Below are positions 8,641 to 20,018 of a DNA stretch of 64,000 bases, in pieces. The position numbers and the translations under genes were made by a program. Numbering within the stretch: position 1 is the first letter of the stretch; each line of letters opens with the position of its first letter. The notes under the pieces were generated by a model. The model had not been told where the DNA came from, ran no database searches, and worked only from the letters and a program-made list of their open reading frames with translations. The stretch is from Cycas panzhihuaensis (lineage: Eukaryota; Cycadophyta): NCBI GenBank assembly GCA_023213395.1, contig CM041465.1, positions 144,157,741-144,221,740 of the forward strand. Direction: 5' to 3'.

Positions 8641-9774
8641 GAGGGGTTGATTCCCTTCATGTCAGCATAATCCCATGTGAACACGTCTCGTAACTCCCCG
8701 GAATGTAAGGGAGTACTCCCTTATCTCATCAGGGGAATATTCCAACCCGACCTTAATGACCTTGCCCGGGGCCAAGACTATGTCTTGGGTTGCCCCCACG
8801 CACATGGTGTTGCCCTCCTCGAAGTGGAGAGGGGCGAGGTCAACAAGAGGAGGAGGAACAGGAGACGGGATCGGATCGGCAAGCGTGGATCCGATCGCGA
8901 GGATCTTCTGGTGACCAAACCTGTGGTGACCAGAAGGCAAGTTGGGCGCAAGACCTGCCAGATGCTCAAACAGGGCTTCGTCATCCTCGAAGTAATCTAC
9001 CCCATGGATGACCTTACTTCAAGTAGAGGAAGCACTGGAGAGAGTAAGAGTAACGGGACCATGATGGTCGTCGAGTTGCTCCACTTCCTCGCGGGAATCT
9101 GAAGGAAAGCCAAGAAGATGCTCCTCGGAAGGAGCGAAAGGCAATTCTTCAAAGCCATTACCTACGGTGGGTAATGAAGAAGAAGAACTGACAACGGGCG
9201 AGTCAACACGAGCAATGACGTGAGACATGCATGAATAGCTAGCCTCACCAACGAGAGAGATCATAGATGGGGATCTAGAACGAGATGGGTTCGGCCTATT
9301 GGCGCGGAGGAAAGAGACGGCGTGAAGACAATCCTCGTCTTCGTCGAGTGACTCGTCGTCACTAAACGAAGCAAGGTACCTGTAACTCCCAACACCAATA
9401 GGGGCAAATCGCATGAGACTAGGGGAAGAAGGTGCGGGTTCTTCTTCAGATGGGTTAGGTATACCAATAAAGCAAGCCGAGGCATGCGTGGAAGGACCTG
9501 GGTTTGCCGAACTGGTAGAACGAGTTTGTTTGGTAAATGGGCATTCGCGAGGAATCACTCTCATTCGTCCGTCGTGGACGAATTTAAGTTATCCCCAAAG
9601 AGTCAAGCACATGGCTCCCATTTAGTCGAGCCATGGATGACCTAGAAGGAGGTTGTAATCCACGCCAACGTCGAGGACTACAACGTCGGCAAGAACGGTC
9701 TTACCCTCAAGGGTGAGCGGAATCGTGACAAATCCCAAAGGGGTCTTCTCGCTACCGTCATAACCTTGGCATCA
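8641..9774 (-). pseudogene. Protease-to-RT linker of element B
   Basis: In the same frame as RT and protease there are two open pieces: 9564-9019 (acidic and Ser-rich, no recognised domain) and 8940-8662 (VLAPGKVIKVGLEYSPDEI, the segment that precedes RT in Gypsy polyproteins). Several stops separate them. Nothing else is recognised here; the plus-strand frames are shadows. Confidence 0.6.
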
Positions 9775-10119
9775 CTAGGGAACAGGTTCTAAGGCGGAGA
9801 TACCAAGCTCTTGCATGACATGCAAGGGCATGGCATTGACAGAAGAACCGTTGTCGACAACAGTCCTTCGAAGGGTATAATCGGGTGTATCGATAGTGAT
9901 AGTGAATGGGAAGTTCCACTGACGTTCCCTTTCACCAGCGGGAGAAAGATCCTTAGGATCAAATGAGATAACTGGTCCACAACCTTGGGTGACACCCAAA
10001 GCGTGGACAGGCGCATCACTCGATCCTAAAGCTTCCAGGAGGAGGGCCCGTTGCTCGGGACAACTCCTCAAAACGTCCATCAAGGACATCCTTGCGGCGA
10101 CAGTATGGAGCTCGTCCAC
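9775..10119 (-). pseudogene. Retropepsin-type aspartic protease of element B
   Basis: The frame carries VVDNGSSVNAMPLHVM, the aspartic-protease active-site loop (D-N-G in place of D-T/S-G, common in plant Gypsy elements), preceded by the strand FPFTITIDTPDYTLRRT. The enzyme cuts the gag-pol polyprotein. A stop at 9775 ends the piece. It is in frame with gag above and RT below. Confidence 0.75.
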
Positions 10120-12564
10120 GATGGAGAAGGGCTTACCCTTCGCGATAGGTTTGGTAAGTGCCCTTCAGAAATCGTAACGACCTGAGCGTATAGGAATAGC
10201 CTTGGGAAAGAGAGGTATTTCCGGAGGAAGGTTCTCCGGAAGAGGGTCAGAAGGAGCGGAAGAACAAAAAGCTCTCGCCGCTTCCTTGGCGGCTTGAGAT
10301 CGCCTAAGGGCGTAAGTAGGAGTTGCTTCAAGCGACTGGATCACCTTCTTCCCCTTGTTCTGGGGTCGCGAAGGTGATGGGGTGTGACGGCTAGGAGAAC
10401 GAGAGGAGGAAGACGAGTTCCAGGCACCCTTCCCTTTGTCGCGGGAAGGACGGGGATCAGGCGATCTTCCTCGCCTTGCTGTTTTGGTTTGGGTGTTGCG
10501 ATCGCGTTCCCCATGTTTAGGGAATGGATCCTTGTGAACTGGTTGATCCAAATTAGGCCGTGAGGCCTATTTGGGGGAAGAATCACGTCGAGGGGAATCC
10601 TTGGGATGCTGGGCCCTACAACGCGAATCGTTGTAGAAGCACTCCCCATGAATGGAGCACCACTTCTTCTCAAGCGGAGGGTCTGACCTTCTCGCTTGAG
10701 AGGACTGGGCATTTCCATTCCTAGGGAGAGGAGCTTGGGTTGTTTGTTGAACTTGTTTATTGGATGTAGGGGATAAAGGAGCCTGAAGCTTGAGTTCCTT
10801 CATCATACGCTCGAATGAGCGTATGGCCGATGTGAGAGGGTCTAAAGTCCTCTCAGTCGGATGAGAGGAAGACCGGGTAGGTTGTGAAGGTTTGGTATCC
10901 TTGGTTGGGGGTGGTGCCTCACGGTGCTGTGAGGGCTTAAGAGGTTTCTTGAGACCAGCTTGGATCTCAATAGCCTCCAACGCCAAACACTTAGCGATCG
11001 CGGAGTCACATGTGGTCGCCCCCATCTTGAGGACTTCTACATGAACTTTGGGATAAAGTGTGTTGACAAAAAGGTCTCACTTCAGCTCCTCGGGCAATGT
11101 TGCCTTAGTGGAATGAAGCAAGTCACGAAATTGCCGCATAAAGTCACGATTCATTTCGTCGTGACCTTGTTTGAGCGAAAGAAGTGACTTCATTCCGCTC
11201 TCGAATGGATGGGCTACATCAAAATAGTTGATGAACCCATCCACCAATTGCTGGAATGAATGGATAGAATGGGCAAGGAGACGGTAGAACCACTTGAGGG
11301 CGTCACCCTGCAAGGATCGCAGGAATAATTTCATTAAAATGTGGTCATCAGCCCAGTAATCGATGCATGCCATAGAAAAACTACGTACATGTTCCGCTGG
11401 GTCTTGCGACGAAGTTCCATCGAATCTAGGAACTTCAGGGGGATGAGGCGACAGGTTGGTTCTTAACGCCTCAATGGAAAGAGGTGTTGACCTAAAGTCC
11501 ATGAAGGGGCGTGCCCTTGCCTGGACCGTAGGGTCAACGAATATCGTAATAGGTAATGAACAAGGAGCGGATGGGGGTGGAACACCCATCCCTCCTTGAG
11601 GAAACGCCCATCGAAAAGAGGTGGGGGTAGGTGCCTTGAAAGGGAGCCTGCCCTCAAGGCACAACGAATGGGATTGCATTGGATGATGGACAAGACAGAT
11701 GTGGAACTGGGTTTTGCCCATATGGGCCACCCGTAGGTGGAGCGACCCCATATGGGTGTAGCGGATCCACCCCATAAACTGGGAGACGGCTTCCTCTACC
11801 CTGCCCCCAAGGTTGAGAAGTATACCTCGAGGGAACATAGAAAGAAGTACCAATGTGTTGGTTTTGAGGATGTGTGGGAGCGGGTCCCACATGACTAGTA
11901 GTCAAAAGGCTAGTAGGACTAGCAGGCCTACTAAGAACGGTATGCGCCACATTAGGGGATGGCACATTAGTTTGGTTAGGGATAGGTATGCTAACCTTCA
12001 ATTGAGGGAAAGACACACCACGGGGAGATCCTGAAACACTAGGACCTCGATGAGAAATGGAAGACGCAACACGTGCCCCCACTACGGGAATAGGAAATGA
12101 GTGGGACACACACGTAGGCACAAAGGGATTCATTGTCAAAGGAAGAGTAGATGAGGATGAGGCATGCGGGGGAGGAGCGGAAGAGGAAGAGGCTCCTCCA
12201 CGGAGGGCACCCTCAAGCCATCCAAGACGTGGTTGCAAGCGTGCCGCGCGGCGACACTCGTTGAGACCTTCAACTACGTCTACAGGAGGGGTTCCTACAT
12301 ACTCATAAGAGGTAATTGGGACCTCGAACAAAGTAGGTTCCTCGGGATGCTCCTCATAAGAGTCACCAACTTCGTGGCAAGTCTCAAGAGGAGCGGATCC
12401 TTCTACGGCATGGGTAGAGGGATGGACATCGTGCGAGAGATGTTGGTCATTTGGGTAATAAAGGGGTTCATCACCCTCTTGGGTGGACTCGGTAATAGAG
12501 GAAGGAAAAGCATGGGTTTCTAAGGTTGAAGTGTGGTAGGCCCAATCAGAAGAGTATCCTCCAT
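10120..12564 (-). pseudogene. Gag of element B
   Basis: The ATG at 12564-12562 equals that of element A, but one base is lost at codon 3, and a second shift lies between about 11.69 and 11.89 kb. The retrotransposon gag domain is clear at about 11450-11080: VPRFDGTSSQDPAEHVRSF, LQGDALKWFYRLL, FESGMKSLLSLKQGHDE. An in-frame TGA follows EELK near 11080. Downstream is a Pro/Ser-rich stretch and a zinc-knuckle-like segment KWCSIHGECFYNDSRC (about 10660-10620), then basic Arg/Ser-rich sequence leading into protease. Gag packs the element RNA into particles. Confidence 0.8.
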
Positions 12565-12824
12565 ACGATCGAATCTGACAAAGGAAGAGGACGATACTCA
12601 GGGTCTTCTAACAATGGAGGTAGACCACGCAAGTGACGAGAAAAGCATCGCATGTAAGATCAACCAACAATGTTAGGGAAAGAGAGAGCGATAAGGCACA
12701 CGCATTGGGGGCTGCCCAACGTAGAGATTGAAATAGGTATAAAAGGATCACAAGAAGGTAGTGAAACCAATGGAAGGGAGCAGAAACTAGCTCCCTTACT
12801 GACAGTCCCCAATATGGTCACCAG
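12565..12824 (-). other. Element B leader and primer-binding site
   Basis: Leader between 5' LTR and gag. The primer site is about 12806-12823, minus strand TGGTGACCATATTGGGGAC, one base from the LTR end (LTR ends ...TCCA). It matches the equivalent site of element A at 543-559. Confidence 0.7.
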
Positions 12825-15363
12825 TGGACGCGCGTCTACGGGATAGCTACCTAACTAATAGGTGTGGTGAGAGTGGGTGATGATATGACCGAAGGAGAGA
12901 CCTATGAGGAAAGTAATTACCACGCAGAGTGCCCCGTGCACCATAGCGCGAGTTCGGGACCTGCAATGGAACATGGATACTAAAAAGTGATCCCCCACCA
13001 CTTCGAACAAAGGGTGAAGAGGCGTAGGATTAGCCTAGGTTGACCTAGGGACAGGATCCTCCCACCCTTGGATGGCAGGAAGGGGAAGGAGAAGATCTAA
13101 GAAAATAGATCAAGGGTGTGCCTAAACAAGCTAACCGGGTACACAAGCAACACGGGAGGCAAGAAGCTTGTGCAGCTAAGGAGAGGAGGAAAGGTGAAAA
13201 GGGCGGTTCCTATAGCCTTTCCTATGGGTAATAAAGATACATGTAATAAAACAAATAAAGCATAACCAAAAATAAGGTCAAATTTCTCTTTTGTTTTCCA
13301 ATGTGTTAATTACTAAGAAAAAGTTCAAAAGGAAAGAGTAGGGTGGAATAAGACGTGCACCTGGACCGAGGGCATGCGTGATGAAGGCCTTCTCGAGGGA
13401 CACCAAACTACTCCACGCGGTGCATCGGATGCGAAGTGTCGCGGCGGATTTGGAAGAGGGGCTCCCTTACCTTCCCCGGAAAAACACCAAATACAATGCG
13501 AAGGAAAGAAAGGAAGTAAATGCTAATAACTGAAGAAGTGCGAAAGTACGATGTACATGAGAGTACTTACCGGCAACGGAGCTAACGGACAATATCTTAT
13601 GCGCTCTCCAAGTACCTGCAAGCAACGGCAAGCTCCCCCTTTCTAGAGGAAGGATACTAACATGCAATACGAGATTCTAATAATATATGTCTATATGAAA
13701 CAAATATAAATCTAACACACATATGTTAGTATCAACCCAACGATGAAAGTACATAAAAGAGGGTAACCAAAGCAAAGGTAAACGACCGGTAAGCCTCAGA
13801 GTGGCCCACCTCCCGCAAATAACACCCTAACCTCCCCCCAAGAGCCACAAGGCAGCGAGGGCAAGGCCAAGAGAGATGGCTGGAAACGACAACAAGGAGG
13901 CAAAGAGGAGCCAAAGAACACCTACGGCGAACCGGGATGCTATGAAGAGCAAACCGGGCTGCCGGGAGGAGAGTTGGACAAGGACTAGCGGTCGGGACTT
14001 ATGTAAGTTGCCCAAACCTGAACCTAAGCCCTCAAACCAGCGCTGATTTCAGTGGCTAAGAGAGGGCCAACGAACCCTTGTTTGTATGGCAAGGACAGCA
14101 CGAGGCGAGAGGGAGGATTTGGGGGGCTTAAAGCCACTTGAGGAGCGTGGAAGGTGGTACGGAATCCACCCAGCTCCTTCCCAAAGCCTATGCCAACCCT
14201 CAACGCCGCTGCCTTGAGCAACAAACGCAGGTAAGAGGCACAATGACAGTGGTAAAACATCCCACTAAAAAGAAGAAAACCAAACTCACAAGGACAAGCA
14301 GGGAGCAAGCAAGATGGAACATCAATATCACAAGAAAAGCAATTCAAATCAAGAAATACCTGAGTGGGAGAGGTAGGAGGCTTGCCTCAGCCAAGAGCTG
14401 GCGACGAGGGGCTGAGAAATCAGCCTAGATCTATGGTGTAGCAGGTTTGGGACCCTACTAAGGGAGTTGGAAGGAGAACTCCTGCACTTGGAACCCTGAA
14501 GGTTGCCCGGGGCAAGAATCTACTGGAACCTCTCTAAGGGGCCCTTTCCAAGGTGTGTGAGGGGCTAGGAAGATGTCCTAGCCACACCAAAGGAGAGCGG
14601 GGTGCTGTAGGAGAGACGTAGGTCCTGTGATAGCAGTAGGGCAGCAGAGAAGAGCAGAGCACAGCATTGTTTCCTTGAGGAGCAATCCAAAAATGAGCCA
14701 AAAAAGTTCTCAAAAATGAGTAGATTATGCCTTAAGTACCCAACCTAAACCCTAAAGCGAGCGATTAGGGCGCAGCTGGGAGAGAGTTAAGTCGCGAGCC
14801 ACGTGGCAGTTTCGCAATAAATACGGATTTGCCACGTGCATTTTAAAAATAATTAGAGCACTGCATCACGCAAACTCCGCGGTATCGCGAATATTCCGGC
14901 GGTACGAACCCAAAGGCAAAAATAGGCCCGGCCAGCTAGCCTAGGCTGGGGGCAGATGACAAAAAGGGCCAATGGGGGGATGAGACACCTACCCAGGGGC
15001 AAACAAGCCAACAAACGGGTCCAATAGAGCAAAAATAGGGCTCAAACAGTGTGGCAAGTCAACCAAACGATGATGGGTCATCACACAGGCGGAGGTGGCG
15101 CAAACCTAGTGGATCTTAGAGCGAGGAGGGCAGATGCGGGAAGTGAAATGGCCACCAGGGTACCACACTCGCTGGGAATGTGCCCCTAATATAGTCGTCA
15201 TAGGCTAAAATAAATGTAGACGAGGACAAAGTCGCCTACAGAGCCACACACATGCAGACATGCAAGCAGACACTCATCAAAAGAAAGCGATGATAATGCA
15301 AGAAACATACCTGCACTTACCTGAGTCGGTGATTCCGTATCCATTCCTGGAAGCCGGGAAACA
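12825..15363 (-). repeat. 2.54-kb 5' LTR of element B
   Basis: Bounded by TG (12825) beside the primer site and CA (15363) beside unrelated Copia sequence; repeats 560-3129. It is long for a plant LTR but normal for Tat elements. The promoter should read leftward. Two G-boxes (CACGTG at 14800-14805 and 14833-14838) flank an A/T-rich TATTTATT on the minus strand; in the left copy the first G-box is kept (about 2550) and the second is mutated. Open frames on the minus strand around 13.5-14.3 kb occur in both LTRs and have no recognised domain. Confidence 0.85.
14800..14838 (-). promoter_or_regulatory. Paired G-boxes in LTR promoter region
   Basis: Two CACGTG hexamers 33 bases apart with an A/T-rich TATA-like stretch between them. 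G-boxes bind plant bZIP/bHLH factors. A promoter role is inferred from sequence only. Confidence 0.3.
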
Positions 15364-15689
15364 CTTACTCTTATTCTTCCATGCCCATATGCAGTTTTCG
15401 TAAATAGAATAGAGTATGATGATCATATTACCATCTTCTTTGATTAGTCAAAGATGGAGCCCTTAAGGCTAAGTTGTCTTTAGAACTGTTCAAACTTCAC
15501 CTTTTACAGTAGTTTGGTAAAGATGCCAGCTACTGGATCTACTATGAGACAATATTCCAGTTGAATTATATCGTCATCAACTAGTTCTCTAATCTTGTGG
15601 TCTTTCGTACTTATGTGTTTAGTATAATCATAAAATATAGGATTTTTTGCTATGTGGATTGTTGATTGATTATCCACACGAAGGCTGGT

Positions 15690-16060
15690 AGGACTTGTTT
15701 AGGTAATATTCAATGTTTTTAATAATTTTCTAAACCATATCACCTTCTTGCTGGTCTCAAAAGCAACAATGTATTCAGCTTCGATAGTTGAATTAGTAAC
15801 TATCTTATGTCGTCTAAATCTCCATGATATTAGTGTTATTTCAAGAAATATTACATAACCAGACGTAGATCTTCTTATATCTTTATCTCCTACAAAGTCT
15901 AAGTTTGTGTGTGCAAAAAACTTAAATTCATTATTAGGTTCATACAACAAACCAAATTTATTGGTTGTCTTTAGGTATTTTAACACTCCAACTGTAGCTT
16001 ACGAGTGATTCTGCTTAAGATTTGTCGTGAATCATACAAGAATATCAACAAAGTGTGTAA
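15690..16060 (-). pseudogene. Copia X copy 1 RNase H
   Basis: Frame 15986-15699 reads AHTNLDFVGDKDIRRSTSGY and NSTIEAEYIVAFETSKKVIW, the standard Copia RNase H core with its first D and the E of EAEY. The C-terminal part beyond 15.69 kb is broken. The same domain of copy 2 is at 48541-48900. Confidence 0.8.
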
Positions 16061-16229
16061 TATCTAGCCTTGTATTGGTAGTGTAAATGAGACTACCTAT
16101 AAGTTTCATATAGAGTGTTATGTATGCCTCCCTAGTGTCACCATCACTTAAAAGTTTGGTATTAAGATCCATAGGTAAAGTTACTAATCAAGCATCTTCT
16201 AACTGAAACTTAGTTAGAAGATCGTTGAT

Positions 16230-16990
16230 GTATTTTTCTTGGGAGAGAAAAAAAATTTCATTCTTTTATATTACTCCAATTTCCAAGTAATATTTCAATT
16301 TGAATGTCTACTAATTTGAATGTTTTGCCAATATCATTTTTTACTTAGCTTATTACCTATTCACTGTTACCTATTACTAACATATCATCCATAAATATTA
16401 TAAGATAAATGACTTTGTCCTTTTGGCACTTGATGAATAGTCTTGCATCAATATCTTGGTAATCACAAACCTCGTATCCAAGTTTCCTTATTCTTTTAAA
16501 TAACTTGGCAAACCAAGTATGAGGAGCTTGTTTAAGACCATACAAGGACTTTCTGAGCCTACAAACCTTATTCTCTTAACCTTTGATCTCATATCCTTTT
16601 GGCCGAGCCATGTAAATTTCTTCTTCAAGATCACCATTAAGAAATATGGTCTTAATATCGAGGTGGTGGATTTTCCAACCCTATTGAGCAACCAATGCCA
16701 TAAGAGTTCTAATTGTAAGCCACTTGGTTATAGGTTCAAAGGCATCAGTGTAATTGATGCCTTCCCTTTGTGTGAATCCTATATCTACCAACCACGCCTT
16801 GTGTTTTTCTAGGGTGTCATATGATCTGTATTTATTTTTAAACACCTATTTATTTTGAACTATATTTCTACCAAGTGGTAGATCATTGAGCTCCCAAGTA
16901 TCATTTTTTATGAGAGATTGATATTCTTTGTTCATTGCATTTCTCCAAACTATAGATTTCATAGCTTCTTAGTATCAGAGGGGCTCTTCA
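16230..16990 (-). pseudogene. Copia X copy 1 reverse transcriptase
   Basis: Pieces in order: NEEYQSLIKNDTWELNDLP (about 16.93 kb), HHLDIKTIFLNGDLEEEIYM (about 16.65 kb), LYGLKQAPHTWFAKLF (about 16.53 kb) and IIFMDDMLVIGNSE (about 16.38 kb), where FMDD replaces YVDD but keeps both catalytic aspartates. Several stops replace Gln or Trp codons. Confidence 0.85.
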
Positions 16991-17559
16991 TTAAGAGTAA
17001 GGTGCAGTTCTACTGGTTCAAGCTTAGTATATAATGATTCCTACATTCTTGCTCTATGGGCACTTCAAGTACTAGTTTTTCCCACCTCATCAGGTCGTAT
17101 ATCCTTATTTAACTAGTGGGTTTTATAAGAACCTTGATTTAGGAATGAGGTCCTTATTTCCTCAACTTCTTAGTTCTTATCTTATTCATTAAAATGAGCA
17201 TTTTGTGAGGAGGATGTTGATGTACCTAAGGAAGATGATCTTTCTACCACTATTTTTTCTTTGTCACGTGAAGGTGAAGAGGATGATTCTTCTATAATAG
17301 CTTTGCTTTTGTCAACTCTACTATCTTCAAAGGATGGTGTTGGATGTGCATTCATCGGTTCAGAGTCACAACTTATATCCTCTAAGGCTCTATTATCAAC
17401 TTCTAATATTTGGAGTAATTTATGTATGCCCCCCCACCCCCAAACTTTAAAATATGAACATCATACTTGATAATATCATTATAGTAGTGTAAGGTTATTT
17501 TAGAGTCTAGTCTAAGCAATTGATCCTCTATCTCTAACAAAATGACATCTCTAGTAATG

Positions 17560-18430
17560 ATGATTTTTCATTATGAAGGTATAAAGACCTTATACCCTTT
17601 CTTGTGTATAGGGTATCCAACAAAGATATCTTTAAGTGTCCTTCACTAGAGGTTATTTTGATCTGCGTCTAGAATGTGGGTATAGCATGTAGAGCCAAAA
17701 TTTTTGAAGTAGTAAATAATGGGGGCTTGTCTTGACCATTTTTCATTAGGTGATTGTTCTTCCTTTAATGGGCTAATAGCATTGATGCAATAAATAGTTG
17801 TTGAGATGGCTTCGACCCATAGGTAGACAAGTACATTTTTATATACTAACACAGCTCGAGCTATATTCGTGAGTATCCTATTCATGTGCTTGGTAACTCC
17901 ATTTTGTTATGGGGAACCTACTGCTATTGTTTGATGTTTAATACCATTGTCTTGAAGGTAGCTTTCAAAATCATGTGAGGTAAATTCACCACCATTATCA
18001 GCTCAAAGATATTAAAGTTAATAACCTGACTCTTTTTTAATTCAGGCTTTAAATTCTTTGAATATACGTAAGGCTTTATCTTTCTTATGCAAAAAAGCTA
18101 CCCATACTTTCCTAGTGAAATCATCAATGAAAGAGATGTAATATAACTTACCCTTTAGTAAAAGAATAGGCATTAGTTTGCATAGATCAGAGTCTACCAA
18201 TTGTAATGTATTGCTTGATTTTCACTAACTTTTGGGAAAGGGTTGTTAATAAGATTTGACAATGATACAAGCTTCACATTTGAAGGGCTTGGAGGAGAAC
18301 TTCGGAAGAGTGTTACAAAGATCTCTAAGTTGATCGATGTGAACGTAGCCCATACGAGCATGCCAAAGAGCTTTTAGTGATAATATTAGGTGGGTATGGA
18401 TGGTGTTAAATGCAAATTCTTCGTCAGCAC
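17560..18430 (-). pseudogene. Copia X copy 1 integrase
   Basis: Frame 17885-17646 reads MNRILTNIARAVLVYKNVL and WVEAISTTIYCINAISPLK, the helix after the catalytic core in Copia integrases, then KNFGSTCYTHILDAD. The zinc-binding pre-integrase segment is near 18.25-18.42 kb (LWHARMGYVHIDQLRDL with variants). The core between them is present but full of stops. Confidence 0.8.
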
Positions 18431-18549
18431 AAGTGCTTTAGGCACAATGAGCTTTATAAGATGCAAATCTATTCAATCAAAAGAATTTGCTAGTGTGATG
18501 TCCAATCAAGACCACTCGATTAGTTAGAGGGTGAATGACCTCGAGAGTC

Positions 18550-18850
18550 TGGTCATTTATGATTACACTCAAATTAAATCCATAAGAGATAAGTGTGGAT
18601 AATTAGAGCAAGTTTTATTTGAGATTAGGTATGTATAGGACATTAAACAATGTAAAATCTCTTAAGCCCAAGAATTTTAGGCGAATGTTACCAATTGCTT
18701 TAACAAGTTGTTGTGATTTATCAACCATATGAATAACTCCTTCAATATTTAAGTTTGATGTCTGATATAAACTATAGTTACATGTCTTATGTTGAGTTGC
18801 TCTTGGGTCTATGATTCACTGTCTATCGATTGAAGTAACACTATCTACAA
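18550..18850 (-). pseudogene. Copia X copy 1 protease
   Basis: The minus strand reads HMVDKSQQLVKAIG, LRDFTLFNVLYIPNLK and LSTLISYGFNLSV, matching the flap and C-terminal strands of copy 2 protease at 51407-51670. The active-site triplet DSG is replaced (DPRAT), so it is inactive. Confidence 0.7.
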
Positions 18851-18859
18851 TTCTAATAA

Positions 18860-20018
18860 GGCTTAGTATTAGTGAAGGGAATTCACAAGTAATATATCCA
18901 CATCAAGCTTCAAAGTATCTATGTGGTTGGTCAATAGTAGTTGATATTGAAGATCCTTTAATTCTTTAAACGTGTGCTTGTACAAAACCTATACCACTAA
19001 ATGATTCTTCACAAGTTTCTTCAATATTGTGAGTTTCATGTTTTGGTTGGAACTTGGCCAACTTATAATTGGCAGTTCTGTAATCTTTTACAAAGTGTCC
19101 TTTACAGTTACACCAATCATACATAATAGTTTAATTACCAATCCCTGAACATGTACTAGTTTGGTCTGACTGTCTTAGTTTTTATTGAGATGGCCCTTAG
19201 CCTTGAGACTATTGAGGCTGTAACTAAGGGTTTAGTTGACCTTATGGACAATTTTCCATGTTTTTTCCTCTTCCTCTTGCTTGGTTGTTTCCTCTACCAT
19301 GAAAGTGATCTTGATTCTTTGTGTAGTAAGATTCTTCTTCCATCTCAAAGGCTACATCTAGAAGAGAGTCAAATGCTACAAAGTCGGTATTAAAAATCTT
19401 GTCAAATTCTATGAACTTTTTGATAAGTACTTTGAAGTTGAGTATTTTCAATGTTCCACTAAATTAAAAAATTTTAAGAAAGTTTTTATAATTAGGGACA
19501 TGTAAACATGATTAGATTAAGAATACCCAAGTGATGCATTGGGTCTTAAAATATTTATCAATTACTTATTTTATTGGTTGAAAGAGATTTATTGTCTAAT
19601 GAGCTCATCCCTTCTACATTTTTAATTTGTTCATTTTTAAAACAAGATGAATAAATTCTAAGTCTGACTTGGTATCAAAGTTCTTCTTGAGAACTTTAAG
19701 GACCTTCCAGGCTATATCATGTTGCTCTTCATCAATCAATTTATGCAAGGAGTGATTAGTTACTAATAGAATTCTTGTATGAATCTTTTCATCATTTATC
19801 TCCCATTGTAATTTGACTACAATATTTGTTAGAACTGTTGGAGCAGTTCTACCAGAAGCAGGTGTTATAGCTATTGCAAGTATAAGGGGTGTAGGCTGCA
19901 AGTGGACTCTCCAAAGGCCTTTATACTTTGCAGTATTTTTAACTCCAATATACCATCAATCTCAATTTTCTTTACCTTTTAATATGTAGTTAACATTATG
20001 CTTGAATTAAGATGCCAT
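18860..20018 (-). pseudogene. Copia X copy 1 gag
   Basis: The start ATG at 20018-20016 is followed by FKHNVNYILKGKEN, as in copy 2. Frame 19901-19614 reads AWKVLKVLKKNFDTKSDLEF, the Copia gag helix. The zinc knuckle near 19.1 kb reads DWCNCKGHFVKDY: the first and last cysteines have become tyrosines (TGT to TAT). A Gly/Arg-rich segment (HGRGNNQARGRGK) precedes the knuckle. Confidence 0.75.

Larger units (their letters stand above)
3130..15363 (-). mobile_element. Ty3/Gypsy Tat-lineage retrotransposon B (internal region plus 5' LTR)
   Basis: Reading from 15363 leftward the order is: 5' LTR, primer site, leader, gag, protease, reverse transcriptase, RNase H, integrase zinc finger, an opposite-strand PMD-like gene, and an archaeal-type RNase H. 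The gag-protease-RT-RNase H part uses one continuous reading frame from about 11.89 to 7.06 kb, interrupted by stops, so the element was a single gag-pol polyprotein. RT-RNase H before integrase marks Ty3/Gypsy; the extra archaeal RNase H and antisense gene mark the Tat lineage. It is dead: stops, frameshifts and loss of the integrase core. The right end abuts Copia X copy 1 at 15364, so the target duplication would be CTTAC; its partner lies outside the window. Confidence 0.85.

Noticed and set aside
8662-9625. Several plus-strand frames of 70-141 codons
   Set aside because: Complement of the element B pol linker, which is in frame with protease and RT.
13467-14428. Minus- and plus-strand frames of 60-107 codons repeated at 1560-2098
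   Set aside because: They lie inside both LTR copies, differ between them by indels, and show no domain; they appear because the LTR is GC-rich.
16519-16812. 97-codon plus-strand frame
   Set aside because: Antisense to the Copia X copy 1 reverse transcriptase.
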